This document shows positions 1 to 7,160 of a DNA stretch of 11,307 nucleotides, in pieces (within the stretch, counting starts at the first letter, position 1; each line of letters opens with the position of its first letter). The position numbers and the translations under genes are program-made. Source of the DNA: Alphaproteobacteria bacterium. GTDB taxonomy: Bacteria > Pseudomonadota > Alphaproteobacteria > GCA-2731375. The notes under the pieces are model-generated. The model saw only the letters and a program-made list of their open reading frames with translations, did not search any database and was not told where the DNA came from. Where the stretch lies: contig JASLMY010000168.1 in the NCBI GenBank assembly GCA_030746295.1, positions 1 to 11,307 of the forward strand, written 5' to 3'.

Positions 1-83
1 GTCGAGCAGTCTTGGAAGTGGATCAGCTCGCCAGAGACGGATCGCCTCGCGACATCCTTGATGTAATGCGGCCCGCGCTTCAT
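1..83 (-). CDS. 5' end of an unidentified divergent gene (partial, runs off the left edge)
   Basis: Only the first 27 codons are inside the window; the start codon is the reverse complement of bases 81-83. The reading frame is open to the edge, and about four fifths of its third codon positions are G or C, as in the other genes here. The competing + strand frame 3 is also open over this stretch but is only about half GC at third positions. A GGAGG Shine-Dalgarno sequence lies 7 nt upstream of the start, at 91-95. The visible peptide begins MKRGPHYIKD and continues through a mixed charged and hydrophobic stretch with no signal peptide. I recognise no family from this fragment and assign no function. 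It would be transcribed divergently from the MFS gene across only 47 nt, so the two could share a control region. Confidence 0.45.
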   Translation of the reverse strand, partial: MKRGPHYIKDVARRSVSGELIHFQDCS

Positions 84-90
84 GTTGCTG

Positions 91-95
91 CCTCC
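91..95 (-). promoter_or_regulatory. Ribosome binding site of the divergent partial gene
   Basis: The - strand reads GGAGG here, 7 nt before an ATG at 83. This perfect anti-16S match at good spacing is the main reason for calling the partial - strand gene. Confidence 0.5.
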
Positions 96-130
96 CCGAC
101 ATAGGGTAACTGGGACGTCGAGCGAAACTC

Positions 131-1408
131 ATGCCGCTCCAATCGTTGTCGAGGACGCTGCCCGGACGCTTGCCGTTCTACTACGGCTGGGTCGTGCTGG
201 CCTGCGTCTGTTTCGCGGGCTTCTCGCGCCAGGGGCCGGCGGTCGCGACGCTGTCGATCTTCGTCGAGCCGATGACCTCGGAGTTCGGCTGGTCCAGGAC
301 GGCGCTCTCGGGCGCGGTCTCGCTCGGCGGCTTGCTGGCGGCCGTCGCCTCGCCCTTCATCGGCCCCTACCTCGATCGCCGGGGGCCGCGGGCGGTGCTC
401 TGTCTCGCGGTGCTCTCGACCGCGGCGACGACGATGCTGCTCTCGCTGACGCAGTCGCTCGTCGTCTTCTATCTCCTGTTCTGTTTCGCCCGCATGAACT
501 TCGCCGGCCCCTACGACCTCGGCATCTACGGCGCCGTCAGCAACTGGTTCGTCGAGCGCCGCGCTTTTGCGATCTCGATCGCGACCCTGGCGCAGATGGC
601 GGGCCTCGTCTCCCTGCCGCTGATCGCCCATTTCGCCATGCAGGCCACCGACTGGCGCGGCGGCTGGCTGGCGGTCGGCGCCACGGTGCTGGTCGTCGGC
701 TTTGTGCCGACCTGGCTCTTCATGGTCCGCCGGCCGGAGGACGTCGGCTTGGTGCCGGATGGGCGAAGGTCGGCGATGCCGGAGGCGGAGAAGCGACGCC
801 CGGCGGAGCCGGCAACGACCGAGCCCGCCTTCAGCCGACGCCAGGCCATGGCGACGCCGGCTTTCTGGCTGTTGTCGCTTTTCACCCTGCTGGTCTATCC
901 GGTGCAAGCGGGCGTCAGCCTGCATCAGGCACCGCACCTGATCGAGCGCGGCCTCGACCCGACGGTCGCGGCGACGGTGGTGAGCTCCTTCTCGCTCGTC
1001 TCCGGGCTCACCGCCCTCGCGCTCGGCTTCTGGCCGCGGCGCCTGCCGGTCAACCTGGCACTGGCGCTGACCGGCGTCGCGCTCGGGGTGAGCGCGCTGT
1101 CGATGCTGGCCATCTCGTCGGCCGTCGAGGCCTATCTCGCGGCGGTCTTCTTCGGCATCGGCATCGGCGGCCTCATCACCATGCTGCCGCTCGCCTGGGC
1201 GAACTATTTCGGCCGCGCCAGCTTCGGGGCGATTCGGGGCGCGGCGCTGACGGTGCAGGTGCTGGCGCAGGCCTCCGGGCCGCTTCTCTCGGGCGTGCTG
1301 CGGGATCTCACGGGCGACTATGTGCTGTCGCTGCAGTGCTTCGCCGGGCTCGCTTTCGTCGGCGCCGGCATCGCCCTGGCGGCCCGCGCCCCGCGCGCCG
1401 CCGGCTGA
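131..1408 (+). CDS. MFS transporter, OFA (oxalate/formate antiporter-like) type
   Basis: A 425-residue inner-membrane secondary transporter of the usual MFS length, with about twelve hydrophobic segments. The N-terminus carries FYYGWVVL (residues 16-23) followed by FGWSRTALS (52-60), an arrangement typical of OFA and monocarboxylate-type MFS proteins. The loop after the second membrane segment holds the MFS signature GPYLDRRGPRAV (78-89), with its Asp-Arg and Gly-x-Arg. A polar central loop around residues 200-235, rich in Glu, Arg and Pro, separates the two halves. Relatives carry small organic acids, but the substrate cannot be read from the sequence. The first in-frame ATG is used; no good Shine-Dalgarno precedes it, so translation may be weak or the mRNA leader very short. 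It lies 68 nt upstream of the DUF1538 module on the same strand and may supply substrate to the downstream hydantoinase genes (inference). Confidence 0.9.
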   Translation: MPLQSLSRTLPGRLPFYYGWVVLACVCFAGFSRQGPAVATLSIFVEPMTSEFGWSRTALSGAVSLGGLLAAVASPFIGPYLDRRGPRAVLCLAVLSTAATTMLLSLTQSLVVFYLLFCFARMNFAGPYDLGIYGAVSNWFVERRAFAISIATLAQMAGLVSLPLIAHFAMQATDWRGGWLAVGATVLVVGFVPTWLFMVRRPEDVGLVPDGRRSAMPEAEKRRPAEPATTEPAFSRRQAMATPAFWLLSLFTLLVYPVQAGVSLHQAPHLIERGLDPTVAATVVSSFSLVSGLTALALGFWPRRLPVNLALALTGVALGVSALSMLAISSAVEAYLAAVFFGIGIGGLITMLPLAWANYFGRASFGAIRGAALTVQVLAQASGPLLSGVLRDLTGDYVLSLQCFAGLAFVGAGIALAARAPRAAG

Positions 1409-1463
1409 GCGGCGGCCAAGCGACTCCCGTTCGTCGCCTTCGAGCGCTAACATCGTCGGCGGC

Positions 1464-1467
1464 GGAG
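1464..1467 (+). promoter_or_regulatory. Ribosome binding site that decides the start of the first DUF1538 gene
   Basis: GGAG lies 9 nt before the ATG at 1477. The alternative ATG at 1537 aligns better with the start of the paralogue, but its nearest purine-rich match (GGGAG, 1517-1521) is 15 nt away, which is too far. The ribosome site therefore favours 1477. Confidence 0.5.
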
Positions 1468-1476
1468 TGAGTATCG

Positions 1477-2283
1477 ATGTTCGCTCGCGTCGGCCCATTG
1501 GTCAGAGGGATCGGTCGGGAGCCACGTTCCGGCATCATGCAGCAAAGTCTCATCCGCTTCCTCCGCCTGACGCTCGATTCTTGCCGTGATCTCGCCCCCA
1601 TCGTCGCCGTCATCGCCTTCTTTCAGCTCGCGGTCCTGCGCCAGCCGCTGCCGGACCTGGGCGGCATCCTGATCGGCCTCGCCTTCGTCCTCTTGGGCCT
1701 GACGCTCTTTATCCGCGGCCTGGAGATGGGGCTCTTTCCCGTCGGCGAGAACATCGCCTACGCCTTCGCCCGCCGTGGCAGCCTCTTCTGGCTGCTGGTC
1801 TTCGCCTTCGCACTCGGTTTCGGCACGACCGCGGCTGAACCGGCCCTGATCGCGGTGGCGGCGGAGGCGGCCGAGATCGCCGCCGGCGCCGGCGTCGTCG
1901 GCAGCGACGAAGCCTCGCAATCGACCTACGCCTTCTATCTGCGGCTGACCGTGGCGGTCTCGGTGGGCGTCGCCCTGGTCGTCGGCATCTTTCGCATCCT
2001 CAAAGGCTGGCCGGTGCATTTCCTGATCATCGGCGGCTACATGATCGTCGTCGCCATGACCTTCGTCGCCCCCGCGGATATCATTGGCATCGCCTACGAT
2101 TCCGGCGGTGTGACCACCTCGACCATCACCGTACCGTTGGTCACCGCCTTCGGCGTCGGTCTCGCCCACAGCATTCGCGGCCGCAACCCGCTGGTCGACG
2201 GCTTCGGCTTGATCGCCTTTGCGAGCCTGACGCCGATGATCTTCGTGATGGCCTTCGGCATGCTCTGGAACCTCGTGGGCTAG
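1477..2283 (+). CDS. DUF1538 membrane protein, first of a pair (UmpA/UmpB-like)
   Basis: A 268-residue polytopic membrane protein with about seven hydrophobic segments. It has the family blocks [12 protein letters not shown] (117-128), [15 protein letters not shown] (208-222) and [11 protein letters not shown] (241-251). From memory, a DUF1538 pair, UmpAB of Halomonas zincidurans, was reported to act together as a Na+(Li+,K+)/H+ antiporter; most family members are uncharacterised. The conserved acidic and hydroxyl residues inside hydrophobic segments fit ion translocation, but the ion here is inferred. I chose the ATG at 1477 for its ribosome site. It adds 20 residues compared with the ATG at 1537, whose product lines up with the start of the paralogue, so the shorter form is possible. 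The next DUF1538 gene follows after 4 nt, so the two are almost certainly co-translated and probably form a heteromer. Confidence 0.88.
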   Translation: MFARVGPLVRGIGREPRSGIMQQSLIRFLRLTLDSCRDLAPIVAVIAFFQLAVLRQPLPDLGGILIGLAFVLLGLTLFIRGLEMGLFPVGENIAYAFARRGSLFWLLVFAFALGFGTTAAEPALIAVAAEAAEIAAGAGVVGSDEASQSTYAFYLRLTVAVSVGVALVVGIFRILKGWPVHFLIIGGYMIVVAMTFVAPADIIGIAYDSGGVTTSTITVPLVTAFGVGLAHSIRGRNPLVDGFGLIAFASLTPMIFVMAFGMLWNLVG

Positions 2284-2287
2284 GACG

Positions 2288-3106
2288 ATGATAGTCGAAC
2301 TCGCCGTCGATACCTTCTGGACCGGATTCGCCACGGTACGCGACGTGGTTCCGATCGCGACGGTGCTGTTCGGCTTTCAGTACCTGGTCATCCGACAGCC
2401 GCTGCCGCACTTGCGGAACATCATCTTCGGCTTCGTTTACGTCGTTCTCGGTCTGACCCTGTTCCTGGTCGGGCTCGAGAAGGCGCTCTTTCCGCTCGGC
2501 AAGCTGATGGCCGAGCAATTGACCGACCCCGCCTTCCTCTATGCCGGCGCCGCGATCCCTGAGAGCGTCCGCTGGCACGACTACCTTTGGGTCTATGCCT
2601 TCGCCGCCGCCATCGGCTTCTCGACCACGATTGCCGAGCCGTCGCTGATCGCGGTGGCGATCAAGGCGAACCAGGCATCGGGCGGCGGCATCGGCATTTG
2701 GGGCCTCAGGATTGCGGTCGCGATCGGCGTTGCCGTCGGCGTCGCGCTTGGCAGCTACCGCATCGTCACCGGCACGCCGCTGCACTACTACATCATCGCC
2801 GGCTATATCGTCGTCATCGTGCAGACGATCTGGGCGAACCGGACGATCATCCCACTGGCCTACGATTCCGGCGGCGTCACCACCTCGACCGTGACCGTGC
2901 CGCTGGTCGCCGCACTGGGTCTCGGTCTCGCCTCGACGATCCCCGGCCGCAGCCCGCTGATCGACGGCTTCGGCCTGATCGCCTTCGCCAGCTTGTTTCC
3001 AATCATCTCCGTCATGGGATATTCAGGGATCACCGACTGGCGCCAGCGCCGCGCCAGGTTGAAGGGAGAAGCGCATGCAACTGAAGCTGATAATGGCGCT
3101 GGTTAA
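2288..3106 (+). CDS. DUF1538 membrane protein, second of a pair (UmpA/UmpB-like)
   Basis: A 272-residue paralogue of the preceding protein with the same blocks in the same order: FSTTIAEPSLIAVA (111-124), [15 protein letters not shown] (193-207) and [11 protein letters not shown] (226-236). The N-terminal DVVPI and FQYLVIRQPLP stretches match DLAPI and [11 protein letters not shown] of its partner, so the two arose by duplication. About seven membrane segments are visible, followed by a charged, probably cytosolic tail from residue 251 (WRQRRARLKG and onward) that the partner lacks. The last 32 nt of this gene also encode the start of the PII-like protein, so membrane protein and regulator are translationally linked. 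The tail could be where the regulator docks (inference). A two-subunit antiporter is the best guess from the characterised UmpAB pair; the substrate is unknown. Confidence 0.88.
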   Translation: MIVELAVDTFWTGFATVRDVVPIATVLFGFQYLVIRQPLPHLRNIIFGFVYVVLGLTLFLVGLEKALFPLGKLMAEQLTDPAFLYAGAAIPESVRWHDYLWVYAFAAAIGFSTTIAEPSLIAVAIKANQASGGGIGIWGLRIAVAIGVAVGVALGSYRIVTGTPLHYYIIAGYIVVIVQTIWANRTIIPLAYDSGGVTTSTVTVPLVAALGLGLASTIPGRSPLIDGFGLIAFASLFPIISVMGYSGITDWRQRRARLKGEAHATEADNGAG

Positions 3107-3425
3107 GGACGAATACAGCGACATGGTTCTGGACGCCGCGCGCGAGGCCGGCGCCACGGGCGCCACCGTCATTACCTCGGTCCGGGGCGAGGGCCTGAAG
3201 AAGGAAAAGACCTTTCTGGGGCTGGATCTCGCCGGGCAACGGGACCTGCTGCTCTTCCTGGTCATCGAGCAACGGGCTCGAGAGATCCTCGAGACCATCG
3301 CCACCGTCGGCCGCTTCAACGAGGAGCAGGGCGCCGGCATCGCCTTTCAGATCGGCATCGAGGACGCGGTCGGCTTGAAATCGCAGCTCGGCACGCTCTT
3401 TCAGGAGATCGAGGAACAGCTATGA
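3075..3425 (+). CDS. PII-like signalling protein linked to the DUF1538 transporter
   Basis: At 116 residues this is the size of a PII (GlnB/GlnK) subunit, with the ferredoxin-like pattern: a first strand LKLIMALVK (3-11), a helix with KDEYSDMVLDAAREAGATGATV, a shortened loop, and a second half with LLLFLVIEQRAREILETI. Canonical features are altered. The T-loop region (about 37-56, RGEGLKKEKTFLGLDLAGQ) lacks the tyrosine that is uridylylated in GlnB. The B-loop-like stretch EEQGAGIAF (83-91) differs from the usual GDGKIF, and the basic C-terminal tail is absent. It is therefore more likely a transporter-associated PII-like protein than a nitrogen regulator. It probably binds a nucleotide or metabolite and controls the DUF1538 pair, much as GlnK controls AmtB or SbtB controls SbtA (inference by analogy). 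AAGGGAG at 3062-3068 is a good ribosome site; ATGA links it to the CBS gene. Confidence 0.8.
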   Translation: MQLKLIMALVKDEYSDMVLDAAREAGATGATVITSVRGEGLKKEKTFLGLDLAGQRDLLLFLVIEQRAREILETIATVGRFNEEQGAGIAFQIGIEDAVGLKSQLGTLFQEIEEQL

Positions 3426-3844
3426 CCGATATCCCCCATCTGAAGGTCCGCCAAGCCATGTCGGACGAGGTCCACCAGATCGACGCCATGGCCACCGTGC
3501 GCGAGGCCATGACCATGATGCACGAGCACGATGTCGGATTTTTGGTTATTCCGCGCCGCCATGAGACGGACGAGCTCGGCCTCGTCGGCGTCATCAACAT
3601 CGCCGACGAGGTCATCGCCAAAAACCGCTCGCTCGACCGCACCGACGTCTACGAGGTGATGCTGAAGCCGGTGCTGACCGTGGACGGCGATATGGACATC
3701 CGCTACGCGGTCAGGCTGCTGACACGCTTTCGTCTCGACCGCGCGGTGGTGGTCGACAAGAACCGTGACCTCCTCGGCATCGTCACCATGCGCGACCTCG
3801 TGCTCGCCTACGTGTACCTCGAGGAGGAAGGGATCGGGGCCTGA
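3422..3844 (+). CDS. Twin CBS-domain protein
   Basis: A 140-residue soluble protein made almost entirely of two CBS motifs, roughly residues 10-65 (VRQAMSDEVHQIDAMATVREA...LVGVINIADEVI) and 79-131 (VMLKPVLTVDGD...LLGIVTMRDLVL). Both end in the typical GV/GI-x-x-x-D pattern before a helix. CBS pairs commonly bind adenine nucleotides (AMP, ADP, ATP, SAM or cyclic di-AMP) and often gate channels and transporters. No enzymatic, DNA-binding or membrane domain is attached, so it must act through a partner. Its ATG overlaps the stop of the PII-like gene (ATGA), making it the fourth member of the DUF1538 module. The obvious inference is that it senses energy state and acts on the transporter, alone or with the PII-like protein. 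The ligand cannot be told from sequence. Confidence 0.88.
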   Translation: MTDIPHLKVRQAMSDEVHQIDAMATVREAMTMMHEHDVGFLVIPRRHETDELGLVGVINIADEVIAKNRSLDRTDVYEVMLKPVLTVDGDMDIRYAVRLLTRFRLDRAVVVDKNRDLLGIVTMRDLVLAYVYLEEEGIGA

Positions 3845-3908
3845 GCCTCGCTTGTCGTGCCACGGCCGGCCCGCTACGCTTCGCCGTGGCAACCGATCGG
3901 AACGGCTG

Positions 3909-5042
3909 ATGGACGACTGGAACGAGGCCTCGCTGGCGACGCGGCCGAGCTGGATGGAGCTCGATCTCGACGCCCTCGCCCACAACTACCGCAGCTTGCG
4001 GGCCTCGGTCGGGCCCGAGGTCAAGATCATCCCCGCGCTCAAGGCCAACGGCTACGGCCACGGCGTCGCCCAGATGGCGCGCTTGCTCGCGCGCTTCGAT
4101 GTCCACGCGCTGGCCACCGGCAGCTTCGAGGACGCCAAGGCGATCCGCGAGGCCGGCATCGAGCTGCCGATCCTGATGTTCGGCGGTGCCCTGCCGGAGG
4201 GGATGGCGACGCTGCTGGCGCTCGGGCTGACACCGACCGTCTACGACCTGGCCGGTGCCGAGGCTGTCTCGGCGGCGGCGACAGAGCCTAGCCCCGTCTA
4301 CGTCAAGGTCGATGCCGGCCTCGGCCGGCTCGGCGTGGCGTTGCCCGACGCCTTCGAGTTCATCAAGCATTTGACGGGCATGGCGAACCTCGTCGTCGAG
4401 GGCGTCTACACGCACCTCTCGTTCTTCGACCCGGAGGGACGGGAATGGTCGAGGCGGCAGCTCCGGGCCTTTGACGCCTTGCTCGACGAACTGGCGGCGG
4501 CCGGTATCGAGGTCCCGGTGACCCAAGCCTTGGCGAGCTCGACCCTGATGGCCGGCCTTGAGAGCCACGGCAATGCCGTCTGCCCTGGCCACTTGCTTTA
4601 TGGTGTGCCGTCGGTGGCGCCCGAGGTGGCGCCGATCGCGCCCTATCGCCCGGTGTTGAGCGCGATCCGAAGCCGCCTGATCCACGCCGGCCCGCTGAAG
4701 GCGGGCATGCGCGATGCCGGCCGCAACGCGCCCGGCCGGGTTGGAGTCATCCCGCTGGGCCTCGCCGATGGCTGCCGGGCGTTTCTTCCCGATGCCCCGG
4801 CTGCGGTCCTGATCGACGGCCGGCGCGCACCGGTCCGCGGCGTCTCGCTGGAGCATATGACGCTGGACCTGACGGATTTCGAGGCGGCCGGCGTCGGCGA
4901 CGAAGTCGTCGTGATGGGGCGAAGCGGCGACGACGAGATCGGCCTCGGCGACATCGCCGCCTGGCAAGGTACCCGGCAGCACCACGTGCTGATGGCCTTC
5001 GATGGCCGTCTGCCCTGTCGATATCTCGGCCCGAGTGACTGA
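3909..5042 (+). CDS. Alanine racemase-like PLP protein with a divergent active site
   Basis: A 377-residue fold-type III PLP protein, of alanine racemase length, with an N-terminal barrel and a C-terminal beta domain. PLP-site features present: Lys45 in ALKANGYGHG, Arg140 in VKVDAGLGRLG and His169 in VEGVYTHLSF. Several residues conserved in alanine racemases are replaced. The Arg that contacts the PLP ring nitrogen (R219 in the Geobacillus enzyme) aligns with Cys225 in AVCPGHLLYG. The region of the catalytic base Tyr265 reads LKAGMRDAGRNA (263-274) with no tyrosine. GYADG is GLADG (284-288). The Met-Asp pair (312-313) is Leu-Glu (314-315). It may therefore have another substrate, be a one-base enzyme, or be non-racemising. 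The ATG at 3909 fits family length; an upstream ATG at 3765 lies inside the CBS gene and is rejected. It sits 64 nt after the CBS gene and 17 nt before hyuA. Confidence 0.85.
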   Translation: MDDWNEASLATRPSWMELDLDALAHNYRSLRASVGPEVKIIPALKANGYGHGVAQMARLLARFDVHALATGSFEDAKAIREAGIELPILMFGGALPEGMATLLALGLTPTVYDLAGAEAVSAAATEPSPVYVKVDAGLGRLGVALPDAFEFIKHLTGMANLVVEGVYTHLSFFDPEGREWSRRQLRAFDALLDELAAAGIEVPVTQALASSTLMAGLESHGNAVCPGHLLYGVPSVAPEVAPIAPYRPVLSAIRSRLIHAGPLKAGMRDAGRNAPGRVGVIPLGLADGCRAFLPDAPAAVLIDGRRAPVRGVSLEHMTLDLTDFEAAGVGDEVVVMGRSGDDEIGLGDIAAWQGTRQHHVLMAFDGRLPCRYLGPSD

Positions 5043-5059
5043 AGGAGTGAGTTGGCGAC

Positions 5060-7153
5060 ATGGCCTATCGCATCGGCGTCGATATCGGCGGCACCTTTAC
5101 CGACTTCGCGCTATTCGACCCGGACGGCGGTCGGATGGCGGTGCACAAGCAGTTGACCACTCCGTCCGACCCGTCGCTCGCGGTGCTGGAAGGTATCGCC
5201 TTGATCCTCGAGCGCAACGAGGTCGGCCTCGCTGAAGTGGACTCGGTGGCGCACGGCACGACGCTCGTCACCAATGCCGTCATCGAACGCAAGGGTGCCG
5301 TCACCGGCATGCTGGTGACCGAGGGCTTCCGCGACATCTTGGATATGGGGTTGGAGCAGCGCTACGACCTCTTCGATTTGCGTCTCGCCTTTCCCGATCC
5401 GCTGGTGCCGCGCCAGCGCCGCTTCGAGGTCGCCGAGCGAGTCCGCTACGACGGCGAGGTCATGACCGGGCTCGATCTCGATGGCGCCCGCACCGGTGTC
5501 GCCGAGCTGATCGAGAAGCACGGCATCGAGGCACTGGCGATCTGCTTCCTGCACGCCTATGCCAATCCCGCCCACGAGGCGGCGGTGGGCGAGATGGTGG
5601 CAGCGGAGTTTCCCGACCTCTATGTCTCGGCGTCCGCCGAGGTCTTCCCCAACATGCGTGAGTTCGAGCGTTGGACGACGACGACCATCAACGCCTACAC
5701 GCAGCCGATGTTCGACCGCTATCTCGGTCGGTTGGAGTCGGAACTGGCGGGCCAAGGCTTTGCCGGACGGCTCTACATCATGACTTCGTCCGGCGGCTCG
5801 TTGGCGCCCGACGCGGCCCGGCGTTTTCCGGTCCGAGCCCTGGAGTCGGGGCCGGCGGCAGGGGCGCTGATGTCGGCGCATCACGGCCGCACCCTCGATC
5901 TGCCGGATCTATTGTCCTTCGACATGGGTGGGACCACGGCCAAGGGGGCGTTGGTCCGCGACTACGTGCCCTTGAAGCAGTACGACCTCGAAGTCGCGCG
6001 GGTGCACGAGTTCAAGCGCGGTAGCGGCCTACCGGCCAAGATCCCGGTCATCGACATGATCGAGATCGGCGCTGGCGGCGGCTCCATCGCCGAGGTCGAC
6101 GAGCGCGGCCTGATCCGGGTCGGCCCCAGAAGCGCCGGTGCCGATCCCGGCCCGGCCTGCTATGGCAAGGGCGGCGAGCTCGCGACTCTGACCGATGCCA
6201 ACGTGGTGCTCGGCTATCTCGATCCCGGCTTCTTTCTCGGCGGCGACATGGGCCTCGACGTCGCCGCCTCGGAGAGCGTAATTCGCACCCATGTGGCCGA
6301 GCCCTTGAATCTGGACCTGGCGCGCGCCGCCTGGGGCATTCACGAGATCATCAACGAGGACGTGGCCCGCGCCTTCCGCATTCACGCTTCCGAGCGCGGC
6401 TTTGACTACCGGGACTCGTCGATGGTGGCCTTCGGCGGCTCGGGCCCCGTGCACGCGCTGGCGATCGCGGCCAAGCTCAAGATCCCGCGCGTCGTCTTCC
6501 CGATCGGTGCCGGGGTGATGTCGGCCCTCGGCCTCCTGATCAGCCCCTTGAGCTTCGAGCTCGCCCGCTCTAACCGGCTCTTCGTCGAGGACCTGGACGC
6601 CAGGTCGTTCGCGGCGCAGTTCGAGCCCGTGGTGGCGGAGGCGACCGGCTTTCTCGATCGCGCCGGCGTGCCGGCATCGGAAGTCACGGTCGTGCGCCGG
6701 CTCGACATGCGCTATCAGGGCCAAGGCTACGAGATCGAGGTGACCCTGCCCGAGGGGGGGCTCGTCGACTGCTTCCCGCGGCTCGACGAGCTCTTCCGCG
6801 CCAAGTATGCCGAGGTCTTCTCGGAGACCTTCCTGGAAGAGCCGCTGGAGATCGTCAATTGGAAGGTCGAGGCGGTGGGGCCGGAAGCGACGCTGACCGA
6901 GGGCTATGGCATCGTCGGCGCCAGCGCCGCCGAGGGCGGCGATATCGATGCCGCACAGAAGGGCGTCCGACAGGCCTTCTTCGGCGACGGCTATGTCGAC
7001 TGCGCCGTCTACGACCGCTATCGGCTGCCGGTCGGTGCCGAGATCGAGGGGCCGGCCATGGTCGAGGAACGCGAGAGCACTTGCGTCATCGGCCCCGGCG
7101 ATCGGGCCGTCGTCGACCGCCACCTGAACCTGGTGGCCGAGCTGGAGGAGTGA
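5060..7153 (+). CDS. hyuA: Hydantoinase/oxoprolinase subunit A (ATP-binding)
   Basis: At 697 residues this is the normal length for HyuA, the ATP-using subunit of ATP-dependent N-methylhydantoinases and 5-oxoprolinase, and of the related acetone and acetophenone carboxylases. It has the actin/hexokinase-type nucleotide-binding motifs: DIGGTFTDF (8-16, phosphate 1) and FDMGGTTAK (287-295, phosphate 2). It also has the family blocks AHGTTLVTNA (64-73), GAGGGSIAEVDERG (337 onward) and FGGSGPVHA (458-466). The C-terminal region after about residue 510 corresponds to the Hydant_A_C domain. It would phosphorylate or activate a cyclic amide or ketone for the HyuB subunits, in the cytosol. AGGAG at 5043-5047 precedes the start at 12 nt; the gene follows the racemase-like gene by 17 nt and precedes hyuB by 7 nt. 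The exact substrate is unknown. Confidence 0.93.
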   Translation: MAYRIGVDIGGTFTDFALFDPDGGRMAVHKQLTTPSDPSLAVLEGIALILERNEVGLAEVDSVAHGTTLVTNAVIERKGAVTGMLVTEGFRDILDMGLEQRYDLFDLRLAFPDPLVPRQRRFEVAERVRYDGEVMTGLDLDGARTGVAELIEKHGIEALAICFLHAYANPAHEAAVGEMVAAEFPDLYVSASAEVFPNMREFERWTTTTINAYTQPMFDRYLGRLESELAGQGFAGRLYIMTSSGGSLAPDAARRFPVRALESGPAAGALMSAHHGRTLDLPDLLSFDMGGTTAKGALVRDYVPLKQYDLEVARVHEFKRGSGLPAKIPVIDMIEIGAGGGSIAEVDERGLIRVGPRSAGADPGPACYGKGGELATLTDANVVLGYLDPGFFLGGDMGLDVAASESVIRTHVAEPLNLDLARAAWGIHEIINEDVARAFRIHASERGFDYRDSSMVAFGGSGPVHALAIAAKLKIPRVVFPIGAGVMSALGLLISPLSFELARSNRLFVEDLDARSFAAQFEPVVAEATGFLDRAGVPASEVTVVRRLDMRYQGQGYEIEVTLPEGGLVDCFPRLDELFRAKYAEVFSETFLEEPLEIVNWKVEAVGPEATLTEGYGIVGASAAEGGDIDAAQKGVRQAFFGDGYVDCAVYDRYRLPVGAEIEGPAMVEERESTCVIGPGDRAVVDRHLNLVAELEE

Positions 7154-7160
7154 GCCGCGG

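Noticed and set aside
1..66. Possible tail of a + strand gene entering from the left (frames 1 and 3)
   Set aside because: Third codon positions in frame 3 are only about half G or C, unlike the genes here, while the - strand frame fits the local bias and has a ribosome site.
84..130. Divergent promoters between the partial gene and the MFS gene
   Set aside because: The 47 nt contain no clear sigma-70 type boxes in either direction; a promoter may exist but cannot be supported from the sequence.
1409..1476. Possible terminator or promoter between the MFS gene and the DUF1538 module
   Set aside because: No stem with a T run and no convincing -35/-10 pair could be seen, so no site is claimed.
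80..1498. 472-codon - strand frame and 462-codon + strand frame over the MFS gene
   Set aside because: Both are shadows of the MFS gene with Arg/Asp/Gly-rich compositions and no recognisable domain.
1537..1539. Alternative start of the first DUF1538 gene
   Set aside because: It matches the start of the paralogue but has no ribosome site at usable distance. Not excluded; 1477 was preferred because GGAG lies 9 nt before it.
3765..3908. Upstream ATG that would lengthen the racemase-like protein by 48 residues
   Set aside because: It lies inside the CBS gene in another frame, the added peptide is Ser/Arg/Pro-rich, and the ATG at 3909 gives the normal family length.
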